DNA from: an uncultured Prevotella sp.
Lineage (GTDB): Bacteria; Bacteroidota; Bacteroidia; Bacteroidales; Bacteroidaceae
Assembly: GCA_934256705.1 (NCBI GenBank)
Contig: CAKQPF010000070.1
Coordinates: 1-17,885 of the forward strand
Direction: 5' to 3'
Length of the DNA: 17,885 bases
A program made the translations under genes and the position numbers. Every line of letters begins with the position of its first letter. Positions within the stretch are counted from its first letter, which is position 1. Shown here piece after piece: positions 1 through 7,275 of this stretch. Below the pieces are notes generated by a model. That model was not told the DNA's origin and ran no database searches. It saw only the letters and a list, made by a program, of their open reading frames with translations.

Positions 1-2
1 TA

Positions 3-56
3 GCTATACAATTCCCGCTATTAGGGCTTGTTAGGGACTTGCACCCATTAGAATAA
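3..56 (+). other. Possible C-terminal tail of an unidentified protein
   Basis: A reading frame open from the window edge ends at a TAA at 54-56 and reads ...GLVRDLHPLE. I cannot assign it to a family. The nucleotide sequence feels like the end of a mobile-element gene, but that is recollection only. A terminator-like hairpin at 78-113 follows it, which fits a gene end on this strand. It is too short to be sure it is coding. Confidence 0.2.
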
Positions 57-77
57 GCTCATGCCGAGCATACCGAA

Positions 78-113
78 GAAAGCCAGTCCGGAACATCATC
101 CAGACTGGCTTTC
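78..113. terminator. Hairpin, terminator-like
   Basis: An 11-bp perfect stem (78-88 gaaagccagtc against 103-113) encloses a 14-nt loop. It lies downstream of the possible gene end at 56 and also downstream of spt on the other strand, so it could act in either direction. No long T-tract follows. Confidence 0.5.
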
Positions 114-136
114 CTTATGTTATCTCTATTGAAGTA

Positions 137-178
137 AGTGACGGTGAAAAAACAACTTGGTATGATTTTACCGTCACT
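137..178 (-). terminator. Hairpin downstream of spt
   Basis: A 9-bp perfect stem (137-145 agtgacggt against 170-178 accgtcact) extends inward by one G-T and three A-T pairs. It begins 12 bp after the spt stop codon on the minus strand and is the best candidate for the spt transcript end. The T-tract is poor. Confidence 0.55.
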
Positions 179-190
179 AAAGACGAAAGA

Positions 191-1378
191 CTACTTTATC
201 ACGCCCTGCTCCTGGAAGATTCCCTTGAGGATGTCAACGGAACGGTCCACCTGCTCCTTGGTATGCGTAGCCATAAGGGCGTAACGCACGAGTGTGTCGG
301 ACGGTGCACACGCTGGCGGAACGACAGGATTGATGAACACGCCACGCTCGAATGCGAGAGCAGTGATGAGGAACGTCTTGTCCACATCGCGGATGTAGAG
401 CGGAATGATAGGAGACTCGGTGTCGCCGATTTCAAAGCCTTCATCCTTGAAACGCTTGAGGGCATACTTTGTAACGTCCCAGAGGCGACCGATGATTTCC
501 GGTTCGGTCTTGAGGATGTCGAGCGCTTTCTGAGCGGCAGCAGTAGCAGCCGGAGTGTTAGAAGCAGAGAATATATATGTACGCGCGTTATGGCGAAGGA
601 AGTTGATTGTATCCCAATCACCAGCGATAAAGCCGCCGATAGAAGCAAGCGACTTGGAGAAAGTGCCCATGATGAGGTCCACCTCATGGGTAAGACCGAA
701 ATGATCACATACTCCACGACCGTTCTTTCCGAATACACCGATACCATGCGCCTCATCGACCATGATAGAACAGTTGTACTTATGCTTGAGCTCAACAATC
801 TGAGGAAGCTTCGCGAGGTCGCCTTCCATAGAGAACACGCCATCAACGACGATAAGCTTCACAGCGTCATAAGGAAGCTTCTTGAGGATATTCTCAAGGT
901 CCTCCATGTCGTTGTGCTTGTATTTCAACTGACGTGCGAAGGAGAGACGACGTCCATCAACGATAGAAGCGTGGTCACGGTCATCGCAGATAATGTAGTC
1001 CTCACGACCACATACCATTGCCACTACGCCAGCATTGACAGAGAAACCTGTAGAGAAGCAGAGAGCTTCATCCTTGCCTACGAACTCTGCAAGGTCTTTT
1101 TCCAATTTAACGTGGATGTCGAGGGTGCCATTGAGGAAACGGCTTCCTGCGCAACCAGTGCCGTACTGGTCGATGGCAGCCTTGGCAGCCTCACAGATTC
1201 GCTCATCACCTACAAGGCCAGTGTAAGCATTGGAACCGAACATAAGAACCTTATGTCCCCCCATATCGACTTCTGTGCCTTGCTTGCCGGTGATTTCACG
1301 GAAGTAAGGATAAACACCTGCTTCCATAAACTTCTGTGGCAAGCGGTAACTTTCAAATTTTTTCTGTAACTGTCCCAT
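191..1378 (-). CDS. spt: Serine palmitoyltransferase (PLP alpha-oxoamine synthase)
   Basis: 395 aa, a normal family length. It condenses serine with a fatty acyl-CoA to 3-ketosphinganine, the committed step of sphingolipid synthesis, in the cytoplasm. Visible PLP-fold hallmarks are the ring-stacking His in DDRDHASI (H136), the PLP nitrogen-contacting Asp in VDEAHGIGVFG (D208, with H211), and the Schiff-base Lys in GTFSKSLASIGGF (K242). The N-terminal FGSNAYTGL stretch and overall match favour Spt over the paralogous KBL (2-amino-3-ketobutyrate CoA ligase) and BioF enzymes; a tree would be needed to exclude these fully. The start ATG (complement of 1376-1378) follows an A/T-rich leader, as usual in Bacteroidetes, with no Shine-Dalgarno. 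A divergent lipid kinase gene lies 310 bp away, and a structured leader precedes the gene. Confidence 0.9.
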   Translation of the reverse strand: MGQLQKKFESYRLPQKFMEAGVYPYFREITGKQGTEVDMGGHKVLMFGSNAYTGLVGDERICEAAKAAIDQYGTGCAGSRFLNGTLDIHVKLEKDLAEFVGKDEALCFSTGFSVNAGVVAMVCGREDYIICDDRDHASIVDGRRLSFARQLKYKHNDMEDLENILKKLPYDAVKLIVVDGVFSMEGDLAKLPQIVELKHKYNCSIMVDEAHGIGVFGKNGRGVCDHFGLTHEVDLIMGTFSKSLASIGGFIAGDWDTINFLRHNARTYIFSASNTPAATAAAQKALDILKTEPEIIGRLWDVTKYALKRFKDEGFEIGDTESPIIPLYIRDVDKTFLITALAFERGVFINPVVPPACAPSDTLVRYALMATHTKEQVDRSVDILKGIFQEQGVIK

Positions 1379-1475
1379 TTATTTTTTATATATTATTTCT
1401 TTGCTTTAAGACAAAAGGACCAGCCTTTCCTGACAGTATGGGCTAACCGATTCAAATGCCTTATATAGTAAAATC

Positions 1476-1530
1476 AAGGCAAGGTTTTAGAGCCATTCTG
1501 ACTGATCAGACGGCTCAAACTTATTGCCTT
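1476..1530 (-). promoter_or_regulatory. Structured element in the spt leader
   Basis: Three nested stems stack in the predicted 5' leader: aaggcaa/ttgcctt (1476-1482 with 1524-1530), gagcc/ggctc (1490-1494 with 1512-1516) and tctga/tcaga (1497-1501 with 1506-1510), closed by a 4-nt loop. The hairpin lies between the candidate promoter and the gene, so it would be transcribed. I do not recognise a named riboswitch class. Confidence 0.45.
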
Positions 1531-1547
1531 TTACACTAAATAGGATG

Positions 1548-1555
1548 CAAAGTTA
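1548..1555 (-). promoter_or_regulatory. Candidate spt promoter (-7 element)
   Basis: On the minus strand the sequence reads TAACTTTG followed by CA, a full match to the Bacteroidetes -7 consensus TAnnTTTG, with an A/T-rich T-run just upstream. No convincing -33 TTTG at the right distance. It would give a leader of about 160 nt before spt. Confidence 0.6.
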
Positions 1556-1651
1556 CAAAAAAAATAGTTATTATAGCATATTTTTATCAAGAAATATACC
1601 ATTATCTGTTAATTTCACGTAAAAACATCTATAATATTACGCTATTTTTAG

Positions 1652-1659
1652 TATATTTG
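1652..1659 (+). promoter_or_regulatory. Candidate promoter of the lipid kinase gene
   Basis: TATATTTG followed by CA matches the Bacteroidetes -7 consensus TAnnTTTG. It lies 29 bp before the ATG at 1689, giving a short leader. I see no good -33 element. It points away from the spt promoter at 1548-1555. Confidence 0.6.
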
Positions 1660-1688
1660 CAGTCCCGAAAACATGTACTACCCCTACA

Positions 1689-2738
1689 ATGGCAAAGAAA
1701 AAAATCATATTCATCATAAACCCGATTTCAGGCACGGCAAACAAGGACTCCATGCCATCGCTCATAGAAAGATACATCGACAAGGAGATTTTCGATGTAG
1801 AAATCAGATTTACGGAATATTCCGGACATGCTTCCGAGATTGCCACTGAAGCAAAGAATACGGGCGCTGACATCGTGATTGCAGTCGGAGGCGACGGCAC
1901 TATCAATGAGGTGGCGCGCTCGCTCACCGACAGCCGCACCGCCCTCGGCATCATACCTTGCGGTTCCGGCAACGGACTCGCACGCCACCTGATGCTCCCG
2001 CTCAACGCAAAAGGGGCGCTGGAGGTAATCAACTCATGCGAGATACACGACCTCGACTACGGCATCATCGACGGGCATCCTTTCTTCTGCACCTGCGGAA
2101 TGGGCTTTGATGCATTCATAAGTGCGAAATTCGCGGAGGCCGGCAAGCGCGGTCCTATGACCTATGCAGAGTTTATCCTCAAGGAAGGACTGTCATACGA
2201 GCCAGAGACCTACGAAGTGACATTCGATGAATACCATGCCACATACAAGGCATTTCTCATCTCCTGCGCCAATGCTTCGCAATATGGCAATGATGCCTAC
2301 ATCGCTCCGCAGGCAAGTATGGCTGACGGTCTGATGGACGTTATCATCATGGAGCCGTTCGACTTCATCGAGGCTCCGCAGATAAGCATCGAGATGTTCA
2401 ACAAGACGCTGAACAAGAACTCCAAAATCAAGTCTTTCAAGACCAAGAAGCTGCACGTTCACCGTGCGAAACCTGGAGTCATCCACTATGACGGCGACCC
2501 TGTCGAGGCTCCGGCAGACCTTGACATCGAGCTTATCCACCGCGGAATACGCATCGTGGTCAATCCCAATGCCGACAAGCGGCGCAGACGTCCGAACATC
2601 GTGCAGAATGCTTTCAGCGACCTTTTCAATGAAATCAACTCCGTACGAGACAACGTCGAGAGACTGACTTCCGAGGCAACGCATCCAGCGAAGCACGTGA
2701 AAGCCATCAATCAATTCATTCAGAACAAGTTAAAATAA
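1689..2738 (+). CDS. Diacylglycerol/lipid kinase family protein (YegS/DagK type)
   Basis: 349 aa. The N-terminal catalytic domain shows the NPISG nucleotide-binding start (residues 11-15), the signature VGGDGTINEVARS (66-78, with GGDGT at 67-71) and PCGSGNGLARHL (90-101). These are diagnostic of the DAGK/sphingosine kinase superfamily, soluble enzymes that phosphorylate a membrane lipid with ATP. The C-terminal beta-sandwich half ends near residue 295 (GIRIVVNPN) and is followed by a basic, helical tail (DKRRRRPNIV onward) longer than in YegS. The substrate is not readable from sequence. Divergence from spt suggests diacylglycerol recycling or a sphingoid-base/ceramide kinase role, which is inference. 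A promoter lies 29 bp upstream and a strong terminator immediately downstream. Confidence 0.88.
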   Translation: MAKKKIIFIINPISGTANKDSMPSLIERYIDKEIFDVEIRFTEYSGHASEIATEAKNTGADIVIAVGGDGTINEVARSLTDSRTALGIIPCGSGNGLARHLMLPLNAKGALEVINSCEIHDLDYGIIDGHPFFCTCGMGFDAFISAKFAEAGKRGPMTYAEFILKEGLSYEPETYEVTFDEYHATYKAFLISCANASQYGNDAYIAPQASMADGLMDVIIMEPFDFIEAPQISIEMFNKTLNKNSKIKSFKTKKLHVHRAKPGVIHYDGDPVEAPADLDIELIHRGIRIVVNPNADKRRRRPNIVQNAFSDLFNEINSVRDNVERLTSEATHPAKHVKAINQFIQNKLK

Positions 2739-2767
2739 AAACAGCCTCCTTTTCGGGAGGCTGTTTT
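2738..2767 (+). terminator. Intrinsic terminator of the lipid kinase gene
   Basis: A 12-bp perfect stem (2738-2749 against 2756-2767) with a TTTTCG loop has an A-run on the left and TTTT at the right end, starting at the last base of the stop codon. Classic rho-independent form; the A-tract lets it work on both strands. Confidence 0.85.
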
Positions 2768-2824
2768 CATTTCATTATGATTCTATAAATCAGCATTTCT
2801 ATATTTCAAAGCTTTTGTCAAAAT

Positions 2825-2885
2825 CAAAGTGCAAGTAAGCAAAGAAGTCATTCGGAGCATAACGAGTGAACGAACTTGCGCTTTG
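2825..2885 (-). terminator. Long hairpin at the 3' end of relA
   Basis: The outer stem caaagtgcaagt (2825-2836) pairs with acttgcgctttg (2874-2885) with one G-T. An inner stem tcattcg/cgagtga (2848-2854 with 2863-2869), also with one G-T, stacks inside. It starts 7 bp beyond the relA stop codon on the minus strand and is a likely transcript-end structure between converging genes. Confidence 0.5.
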
Positions 2886-2892
2886 GTTCCTT

Positions 2893-5106
2893 TTACAATC
2901 TTGTGACTGACTTTACGCCTTTAACGGCACGAAGCTTCTTTATCAGCGCCTCAAGGCGATGCTTGTCGTCAATCTGCACCACGAGATTGCCGGAGAAAAG
3001 TCCGTCATCAGAGTTGATGGAGATGCTTCTGAGCACCAGTCTGTCCTCCTTTGAAATGACAGAGGTAAGGTTTGTCACAATACCTATATCATCATTGCCC
3101 ACCACTCGCAGCGTTACAGCATACTGGGTCTGTCCCTTTCCGCTCCATCTTGCTTTCACCACACGATAGCCGAAGCGCGTCTTGAGGTCAGTGGCATTAG
3201 GACAATTCTCATGATGGATCTTGATTCCGCCATTGACAGTCACGAAACCGAAGATAGGATCACCATAGATAGGCTGGCAGCAGCGTGCCAAAGTGTAGTC
3301 GATTCCCTTCATGTCACGGTCGATGATGAGGGTATCACCGGCCGAAGCCGACGTCTTCTGCTGAGGAGAATTAGAAAATTGAAACTCTTCCGCAGAGCGA
3401 ACAGGTGCAGCATTGGCGTATGCGTTGTCCTCATGCTGCTTCATTTCCTGATAACGCTCCACCACGATGTTTGGCTCCAACGCCTCATTGACGATGTCAC
3501 GATAGAAGTCAGAGGTCTCCTTATATCCCATCTTTCGGATAAGACGCATCAGAATGCTCTCATCGACATCTATCTTCTTGTTGCGGAACTTACGTTCAAG
3601 AAGTTCTTTTGCATACAGTCCTGCAGCCTGTTGGCTCTCTCTGATAGCCTGACGCACCTTCGCCTTGCCACGGGAAGTCTTGACTATATTGAGCCATTCC
3701 TTCTTCGGAGTCTGCTTGGAGTTGGTGATAATCTCCACGGTATCACCGCTGTTGAGCACCTCGCGCAGAGTCACGTTCTTGCCGTTTATCTTTGCTCCCG
3801 TACAATGGCTGCCGATATTGCTGTGGATATGATAGGCAAAATCGAGCACTGTAGCGCCTTTAGGGAACTTGAGAATGTCGCCTTTAGGGGAGAATACATA
3901 TACCTCCTTGTCGTAAAGGTCAGCCTTAAACTGGTCCATCACCTGGAGATCATCGCCTGCTTCCAGCGCTGTGCGGATGCTGGCAAGCCATTCGTCGAGA
4001 CCGCCCTGTCCACCTTTTACGCCTTTATAGCGCCAGTGGGCGGCAAGACCGTGCTCTGCTATCTCGTCCATCCTTTCCGTTCTGATCTGCACTTCCACCC
4101 ATTTCTGCCCCGGTCCGAGCACTGTGATGTGGAGACTTTCATATCCATTGGTCTTTGGAACGCTGAGCCAGTCGCGCAATCGCTTAGGGTTAGGCTGGTA
4201 CATATCGGTTATGATACTATATACCTGCCAGCATTCCATCTTCTCACGGTCGAGTTCGGAGTCAAGGATGATACGGATCGCAAAGAGATCATAGACACCT
4301 TCAAACTGGCATTTCTGCTTTTTCATCTTCTGCCAGATGGAGTGTATGCTCTTGGTGCGTCCCTTTATGTGGAATTTCAAGCCCAGAGCTTCCAGTTTCT
4401 GCTGGATCGGACCGATGAAATCACTGATGTATTTGTCGCGCGAAGCCTTCGTCTCATTCAGCTTCTCGCGTATCATATAATAGGTATCATGCTCCAGATA
4501 CTTCAGGGAAAGGTCCTCCAGTTCGCTCTTCAACTTATACAGTCCGAGCTTATGCGCAAGCGGAGCGTAGAGATAACTGGCTTCCTCAGCCACGCGATGC
4601 CTTGCTTCCTCATTCTCCGCATCACGTATCTCGCGCATGATATTCACGCGGTCGGCTATCATAATGAGGATTACACGCATGTCTTCAGCAAAGGAGACGA
4701 TGAGGTTTCGGAAGTTTTCTGTTTCCACCACCGGTGTCTTCTTGTAGAGTTCATGCAGACGGACGAGGCCTTTTACTATATTTGCGACGCTTTCTCCGAA
4801 TTCATTCTGCACGTTTTCCAGCGTGACGTGACCGTTTATCACGCTGATATAGATGATTGTAGCGAGCACGCCGTCCCTGCTGAGTCCTATTTCATCGACT
4901 GCAATAACGGCGGTCTGCATGCTCATCAGCACTGGATTAAGACCAAAAGCATCGCGCTGTATGGTGCTGTTCTCTGTGGCTTCGAGAATATATTTCTGCA
5001 AAGCCTTTTCGTCATTCGGTTGTAAAGCCGACCCAATCTTCTCCTTCAGTTGGTCCCTCAGGAGAAGAATCTTTTCGATTTCCGAGTCTGTGAAGGATGG
5101 AGTCAT
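2893..5106 (-). CDS. relA: RelA/SpoT family (p)ppGpp synthetase with degenerate hydrolase domain
   Basis: 737 aa, the standard long RSH layout: HD-like domain (about 50-160), synthetase (about 240-360), TGS (about 400-462), linker, zinc-finger-like stretch with ARCC and HHENCPN (607-636), and C-terminal ACT (about 660-737). The synthetase looks intact: GRTKSIHSIWQKM (249-261), catalytic Asp in VYDLFAIR (D273), KTNGYESLH (318-326) and catalytic Glu in VEVQIRT (E338). The hydrolase half does not: the family HD pair is replaced by IIYISVINGH (84-93), the first metal His near 64 is absent, and ADRVNIMREI has lost the His of ADRLHNMR. It should make (p)ppGpp from ATP and GDP/GTP during starvation but not degrade it, so a SpoT-like hydrolase is expected elsewhere in the genome. 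Start ATG at 5104-5106. Confidence 0.9.
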   Translation of the reverse strand: MTPSFTDSEIEKILLLRDQLKEKIGSALQPNDEKALQKYILEATENSTIQRDAFGLNPVLMSMQTAVIAVDEIGLSRDGVLATIIYISVINGHVTLENVQNEFGESVANIVKGLVRLHELYKKTPVVETENFRNLIVSFAEDMRVILIMIADRVNIMREIRDAENEEARHRVAEEASYLYAPLAHKLGLYKLKSELEDLSLKYLEHDTYYMIREKLNETKASRDKYISDFIGPIQQKLEALGLKFHIKGRTKSIHSIWQKMKKQKCQFEGVYDLFAIRIILDSELDREKMECWQVYSIITDMYQPNPKRLRDWLSVPKTNGYESLHITVLGPGQKWVEVQIRTERMDEIAEHGLAAHWRYKGVKGGQGGLDEWLASIRTALEAGDDLQVMDQFKADLYDKEVYVFSPKGDILKFPKGATVLDFAYHIHSNIGSHCTGAKINGKNVTLREVLNSGDTVEIITNSKQTPKKEWLNIVKTSRGKAKVRQAIRESQQAAGLYAKELLERKFRNKKIDVDESILMRLIRKMGYKETSDFYRDIVNEALEPNIVVERYQEMKQHEDNAYANAAPVRSAEEFQFSNSPQQKTSASAGDTLIIDRDMKGIDYTLARCCQPIYGDPIFGFVTVNGGIKIHHENCPNATDLKTRFGYRVVKARWSGKGQTQYAVTLRVVGNDDIGIVTNLTSVISKEDRLVLRSISINSDDGLFSGNLVVQIDDKHRLEALIKKLRAVKGVKSVTRL

Positions 5107-5174
5107 ATAGCTATTGTTTAGATATAAAGATGCTCCAAGAGTCTCCAGTCACTATTCTGATCGCCTTCTTAGGA

Positions 5175-5209
5175 ACATTCCAGCCTTATCTGACAAAGAC
5201 CAGGAATGT
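5175..5209. repeat. Small hairpin upstream of relA
   Basis: Arms acattcc (5175-5181) and ggaatgt (5203-5209) form a 7-bp stem with a 21-nt loop in the spacer between the DUF1573 gene and relA. With the palindrome at 5222-5286 it makes this spacer heavily structured. No function can be assigned. Confidence 0.4.
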
Positions 5210-5221
5210 CTTCAGAATTGT

Positions 5222-5286
5222 CCTTCATCTCATGCTCAGAAGTCATAGCAGCGTCACAGATATGACTTCTGAGCATGAGATGAAGG
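5222..5286. repeat. Perfect 26-bp inverted repeat with 13-nt spacer
   Basis: The left arm 5222-5247 and right arm 5261-5286 are exact reverse complements over 26 bases, separated by 5248-5260. It lies in the 270-bp spacer between the DUF1573 gene and relA, both on the minus strand. No T-tract follows on either strand, so it is not a typical intrinsic terminator. A transcript through it would form a very stable hairpin, possibly an RNase target or an operator/att-like site. The rest of the spacer (5107-5376) holds only a smaller hairpin and no convincing promoter consensus. Confidence 0.8.
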
Positions 5287-5376
5287 CTTTCGCACCATGA
5301 CAGCGGTGATTCTTGGAACCTGTTGTTTATTTGTATTTGTACTATAATGCCGTATTATAATCGAAAGAACCATACC

Positions 5377-5766
5377 TTACTTGGCATCCTTCGCCTCAAG
5401 CATGTCTCCCTCGACATAGATACGGATCATATCTGTCTTGGCATTGGTGCGCACGGTGATAGTCTTCTTGAAGTGACCAGGAAATTTTCCCTTGCCATTA
5501 TAAGTGACAGTGATGGTGCCCTTCTCTCCTGGCTGGATAGGCTTCTTGGTGTATTCAGGGATAGTGCATCCGCAACTTGCCACTGCCTGATTGATGACCA
5601 GCGGCTTGTCACCTACGTTCTGGAATGTGAACACGCACTTCACTACAGGACTCTTCTCAGAGAAAGAGCCGAAATTATGAACAGTTTTGTCAAACTTAAT
5701 CTCTGCCTGGGCCATCATTGCCATAGTGCAGAGCAGCATTGCCATGAGTGAAAAAAACTTTTTCAT
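5377..5766 (-). CDS. DUF1573 exported protein
   Basis: 129 aa. A Sec signal peptide (MKKFFSLMAMLLCTMAMMAQA, likely cleaved near 21/22 after AQA) is followed by one DUF1573 immunoglobulin-like domain: FDKTVHNFGSF (25-35), ASCGCTIPEY with the conserved CGC near residues 65-67, GEKGTITVTYN and the FKKTITVRTNA strand. DUF1573 proteins are abundant in Bacteroidetes, periplasmic or surface-exposed, with no established function. It lies downstream of the YycJ-like gene on the same strand across a 175-bp structured spacer, so a separate transcript is likely. Confidence 0.88.
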   Translation of the reverse strand: MKKFFSLMAMLLCTMAMMAQAEIKFDKTVHNFGSFSEKSPVVKCVFTFQNVGDKPLVINQAVASCGCTIPEYTKKPIQPGEKGTITVTYNGKGKFPGHFKKTITVRTNAKTDMIRIYVEGDMLEAKDAK

Positions 5767-5849
5767 ATCGTTGTTTGTTTTTAATTGGTTTAATGATTGG
5801 GGATTACCGGATGGAGATTTACGTCAAATAGCATAAGCCTTTCACGCCC

Positions 5850-5933
5850 GGACCGTGGTTTGCCGCGGGGCAGAGATCAGTAATTGATTGTCCTCTTACC
5901 CGCAACGGTCCATCATCAGCAGCCGATGACCGG
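5850..5933 (-). promoter_or_regulatory. Structured spacer between the YycJ-like and DUF1573 genes
   Basis: The 175-bp spacer 5767-5941 contains an outer stem ggaccgt/acggtcc (5850-5856 with 5905-5911) and an inner stem gcggg/cccgc (5865-5869 with 5899-5903). An alternative hairpin overlaps its right arm (ggt-catc 5907-5914 against gatgacc 5925-5931, one bulge). Two mutually exclusive stems would suit an attenuator or a 3'-end/5'-leader switch. I match it to no named RNA class and see no clean TAnnTTTG promoter for the DUF1573 gene. Confidence 0.35.
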
Positions 5934-5941
5934 AACAATTC

Positions 5942-6745
5942 CTAAGTCAATTCAAAGACCTCGGATGCACATTTGCGCTTCAGCACGTCAAAGGCGAAGT
6001 CCTTTCCTATGACGATGCCGTACGAGCGCAGCACCTGCTCCACAGTCTTCTGTGCCAGAACCGGATGGTTGTTCTCTTCTGAAAGATGACAGAGCCATAC
6101 GTGCCGGAGCTCGGAAGTGGCGTTATTGGCAAGCGCTTCGCCACATTCACGATTGCTGAGGTGACCGTTAGGGCTCAGTATCCTGTCCTTCAGGAACTGC
6201 GGATAATTGCCCACCTTCAGCATTTCCTCATCATAATTGGCTTCAAGAACGAGGTAATTTGCCTCACCTATGTAAGACTTCATCTCCTCGGTGACGTGCC
6301 CCACGTCAGTCATAAGGCAGAATACGATTCCATCATACTCCACTCTGTAGCCCACATTGTCAGAACTGTCATGCGGAACGCTGAACGGAGTGACCAGGAA
6401 ATCGCCGATTCTGACCTGCTCATTCTTCTCTATCACATGAGCGAGACTGCCTGGAACTTTCTTGTGGACACTATAATTTCGCCCGATACCTTCGTGTACC
6501 TCACGCGTAGCATGGACCGGAATGTTGTATTCAGCACTAAGAGCGCCAACCGACTTGATGTGGTCAGCATGGTCATGCGTCACAAGTATATTCTTGACGC
6601 TCTCTATCTTGATGTCATAATCATGCAGGTACTTCTTCAGTTTTCTTATCGCGACACCTGCATCGAGAAATAGTCCATCGGTTCCTGTGGAGAGATAATA
6701 GCAGTTGCCACTACTTCCACTTCCGAAAGATATAAATTTTAGCAT
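5942..6745 (-). CDS. Metallo-beta-lactamase fold hydrolase, YycJ/WalJ-like
   Basis: 267 aa from the ATG at 6743-6745 (MLKFISFGSGSSGNCYYL), the conserved family start. The metal-binding motif HxHxDH is present as THDHADHIKSV (about residues 57-67), with the later metal His in SVPHDSSDNVGY, Asp in LMTDVGHV, and a C-terminal His in NGHLSNRE or VWLCHLS. YycJ/WalJ proteins are cytoplasmic, two-metal hydrolases of the nuclease-like branch, linked in Firmicutes to replication and cell-wall control; their exact substrate is not firmly established. An in-frame TTG 21 nt upstream would lengthen it, but that lies in the -7 promoter element and I reject it. Divergent from the lipoprotein gene. Confidence 0.87.
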   Translation of the reverse strand: MLKFISFGSGSSGNCYYLSTGTDGLFLDAGVAIRKLKKYLHDYDIKIESVKNILVTHDHADHIKSVGALSAEYNIPVHATREVHEGIGRNYSVHKKVPGSLAHVIEKNEQVRIGDFLVTPFSVPHDSSDNVGYRVEYDGIVFCLMTDVGHVTEEMKSYIGEANYLVLEANYDEEMLKVGNYPQFLKDRILSPNGHLSNRECGEALANNATSELRHVWLCHLSEENNHPVLAQKTVEQVLRSYGIVIGKDFAFDVLKRKCASEVFELT

Positions 6746-6763
6746 TTTGGTTGATATTTTATG

Positions 6764-6771
6764 CAAAAGTA
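6764..6771 (-). promoter_or_regulatory. Promoter of the YycJ-like gene
   Basis: On the minus strand TACTTTTG (then CA) matches TAnnTTTG, with TTGG ending 19 nt upstream as the -33 element. It lies about 19 bp before the chosen ATG, so the leader is very short. It is back-to-back with the plus-strand element at 6805-6812. Confidence 0.7.
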
Positions 6772-6804
6772 AGTAAAAAGACTGAAATTCCCAATATTTT
6801 TCTG

Positions 6805-6812
6805 TACCTTTG
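6805..6812 (+). promoter_or_regulatory. Promoter of the small lipoprotein gene
   Basis: TACCTTTG followed by T matches the Bacteroidetes -7 consensus, 22 bp before the ATG at 6835. No clear -33 TTTG. The two divergent -7 boxes are only 33 bp apart, so polymerases could compete. Confidence 0.65.
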
Positions 6813-6834
6813 TAAAAAATTTATAACTTTTTAT

Positions 6835-7275
6835 ATGAACAGATACCTTTTCACCACTATATTTGCTATGATTTGCCTTTCCGGAGCACTTTTTTCATGC
6901 GACAAAGGACCGTCGCCGAAAGACAAAGCCAAAGACACAGCGGGGCTGTTTGCCAAGTATTATTACACATGGCGACTGGCAGACGCCATCAGTCTCGCTG
7001 ACGAGAACATGGAATTGCGCATCCGTTTCCTCTCAAGCAATGTGCACAAGGCGGACATCGAGGTGCTCCACGGTGCCACGGAGATACCGGACATCGAGGT
7101 GGAGGACATCTCTATGGAGGACGACAGCAATGCCGTTGCAACGGTACTGCTCGACAATGTCTATATGATGGACACGCTCGGCACGAAAGCCCACCTATAT
7201 AAAGACGTGAAAAAGAGACTCAAACTGAAACTCACCGATGTGGGATGGCGCGTGATAAGCATTGAAGAAGACTGA
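6835..7275 (+). CDS. Small lipoprotein, DUF4878-like
   Basis: 146 aa from MNRYLFTTIF. The signal peptide is of lipoprotein type with a lipobox ending LFSC (Cys near residue 22), so it should be lipid-anchored in the envelope. The mature part is about 120 residues: helical SPKDKAKDTAGLFAKYYYTWRLADAI, then short strands ending LKLTDVGWRVISIEED. This resembles the NTF2-like/DUF4878 lipoproteins of Bacteroidales; the assignment is by pattern only and the function is unknown. Codons upstream of this ATG in the same frame run through the divergent promoter, so the later start is chosen. It precedes addA by 102 bp. Confidence 0.75.
   Translation: MNRYLFTTIFAMICLSGALFSCDKGPSPKDKAKDTAGLFAKYYYTWRLADAISLADENMELRIRFLSSNVHKADIEVLHGATEIPDIEVEDISMEDDSNAVATVLLDNVYMMDTLGTKAHLYKDVKKRLKLKLTDVGWRVISIEED

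Noticed and set aside
263..1369. Long plus-strand open frame (368 codons) across spt
   Set aside because: Shadow of spt; the opposite strand has full PLP-enzyme motifs, while this frame shows no family resemblance.
3211..5025. 604-codon plus-strand open frame across relA
   Set aside because: Antisense shadow of a clear RelA/SpoT protein, with low-complexity, motif-free translation.
6746..6766. TTG start adding 7 residues to the YycJ-like protein
   Set aside because: The TTG lies in the -7 promoter element, so it would not be transcribed from that promoter; ATG at 6745 gives the family start.
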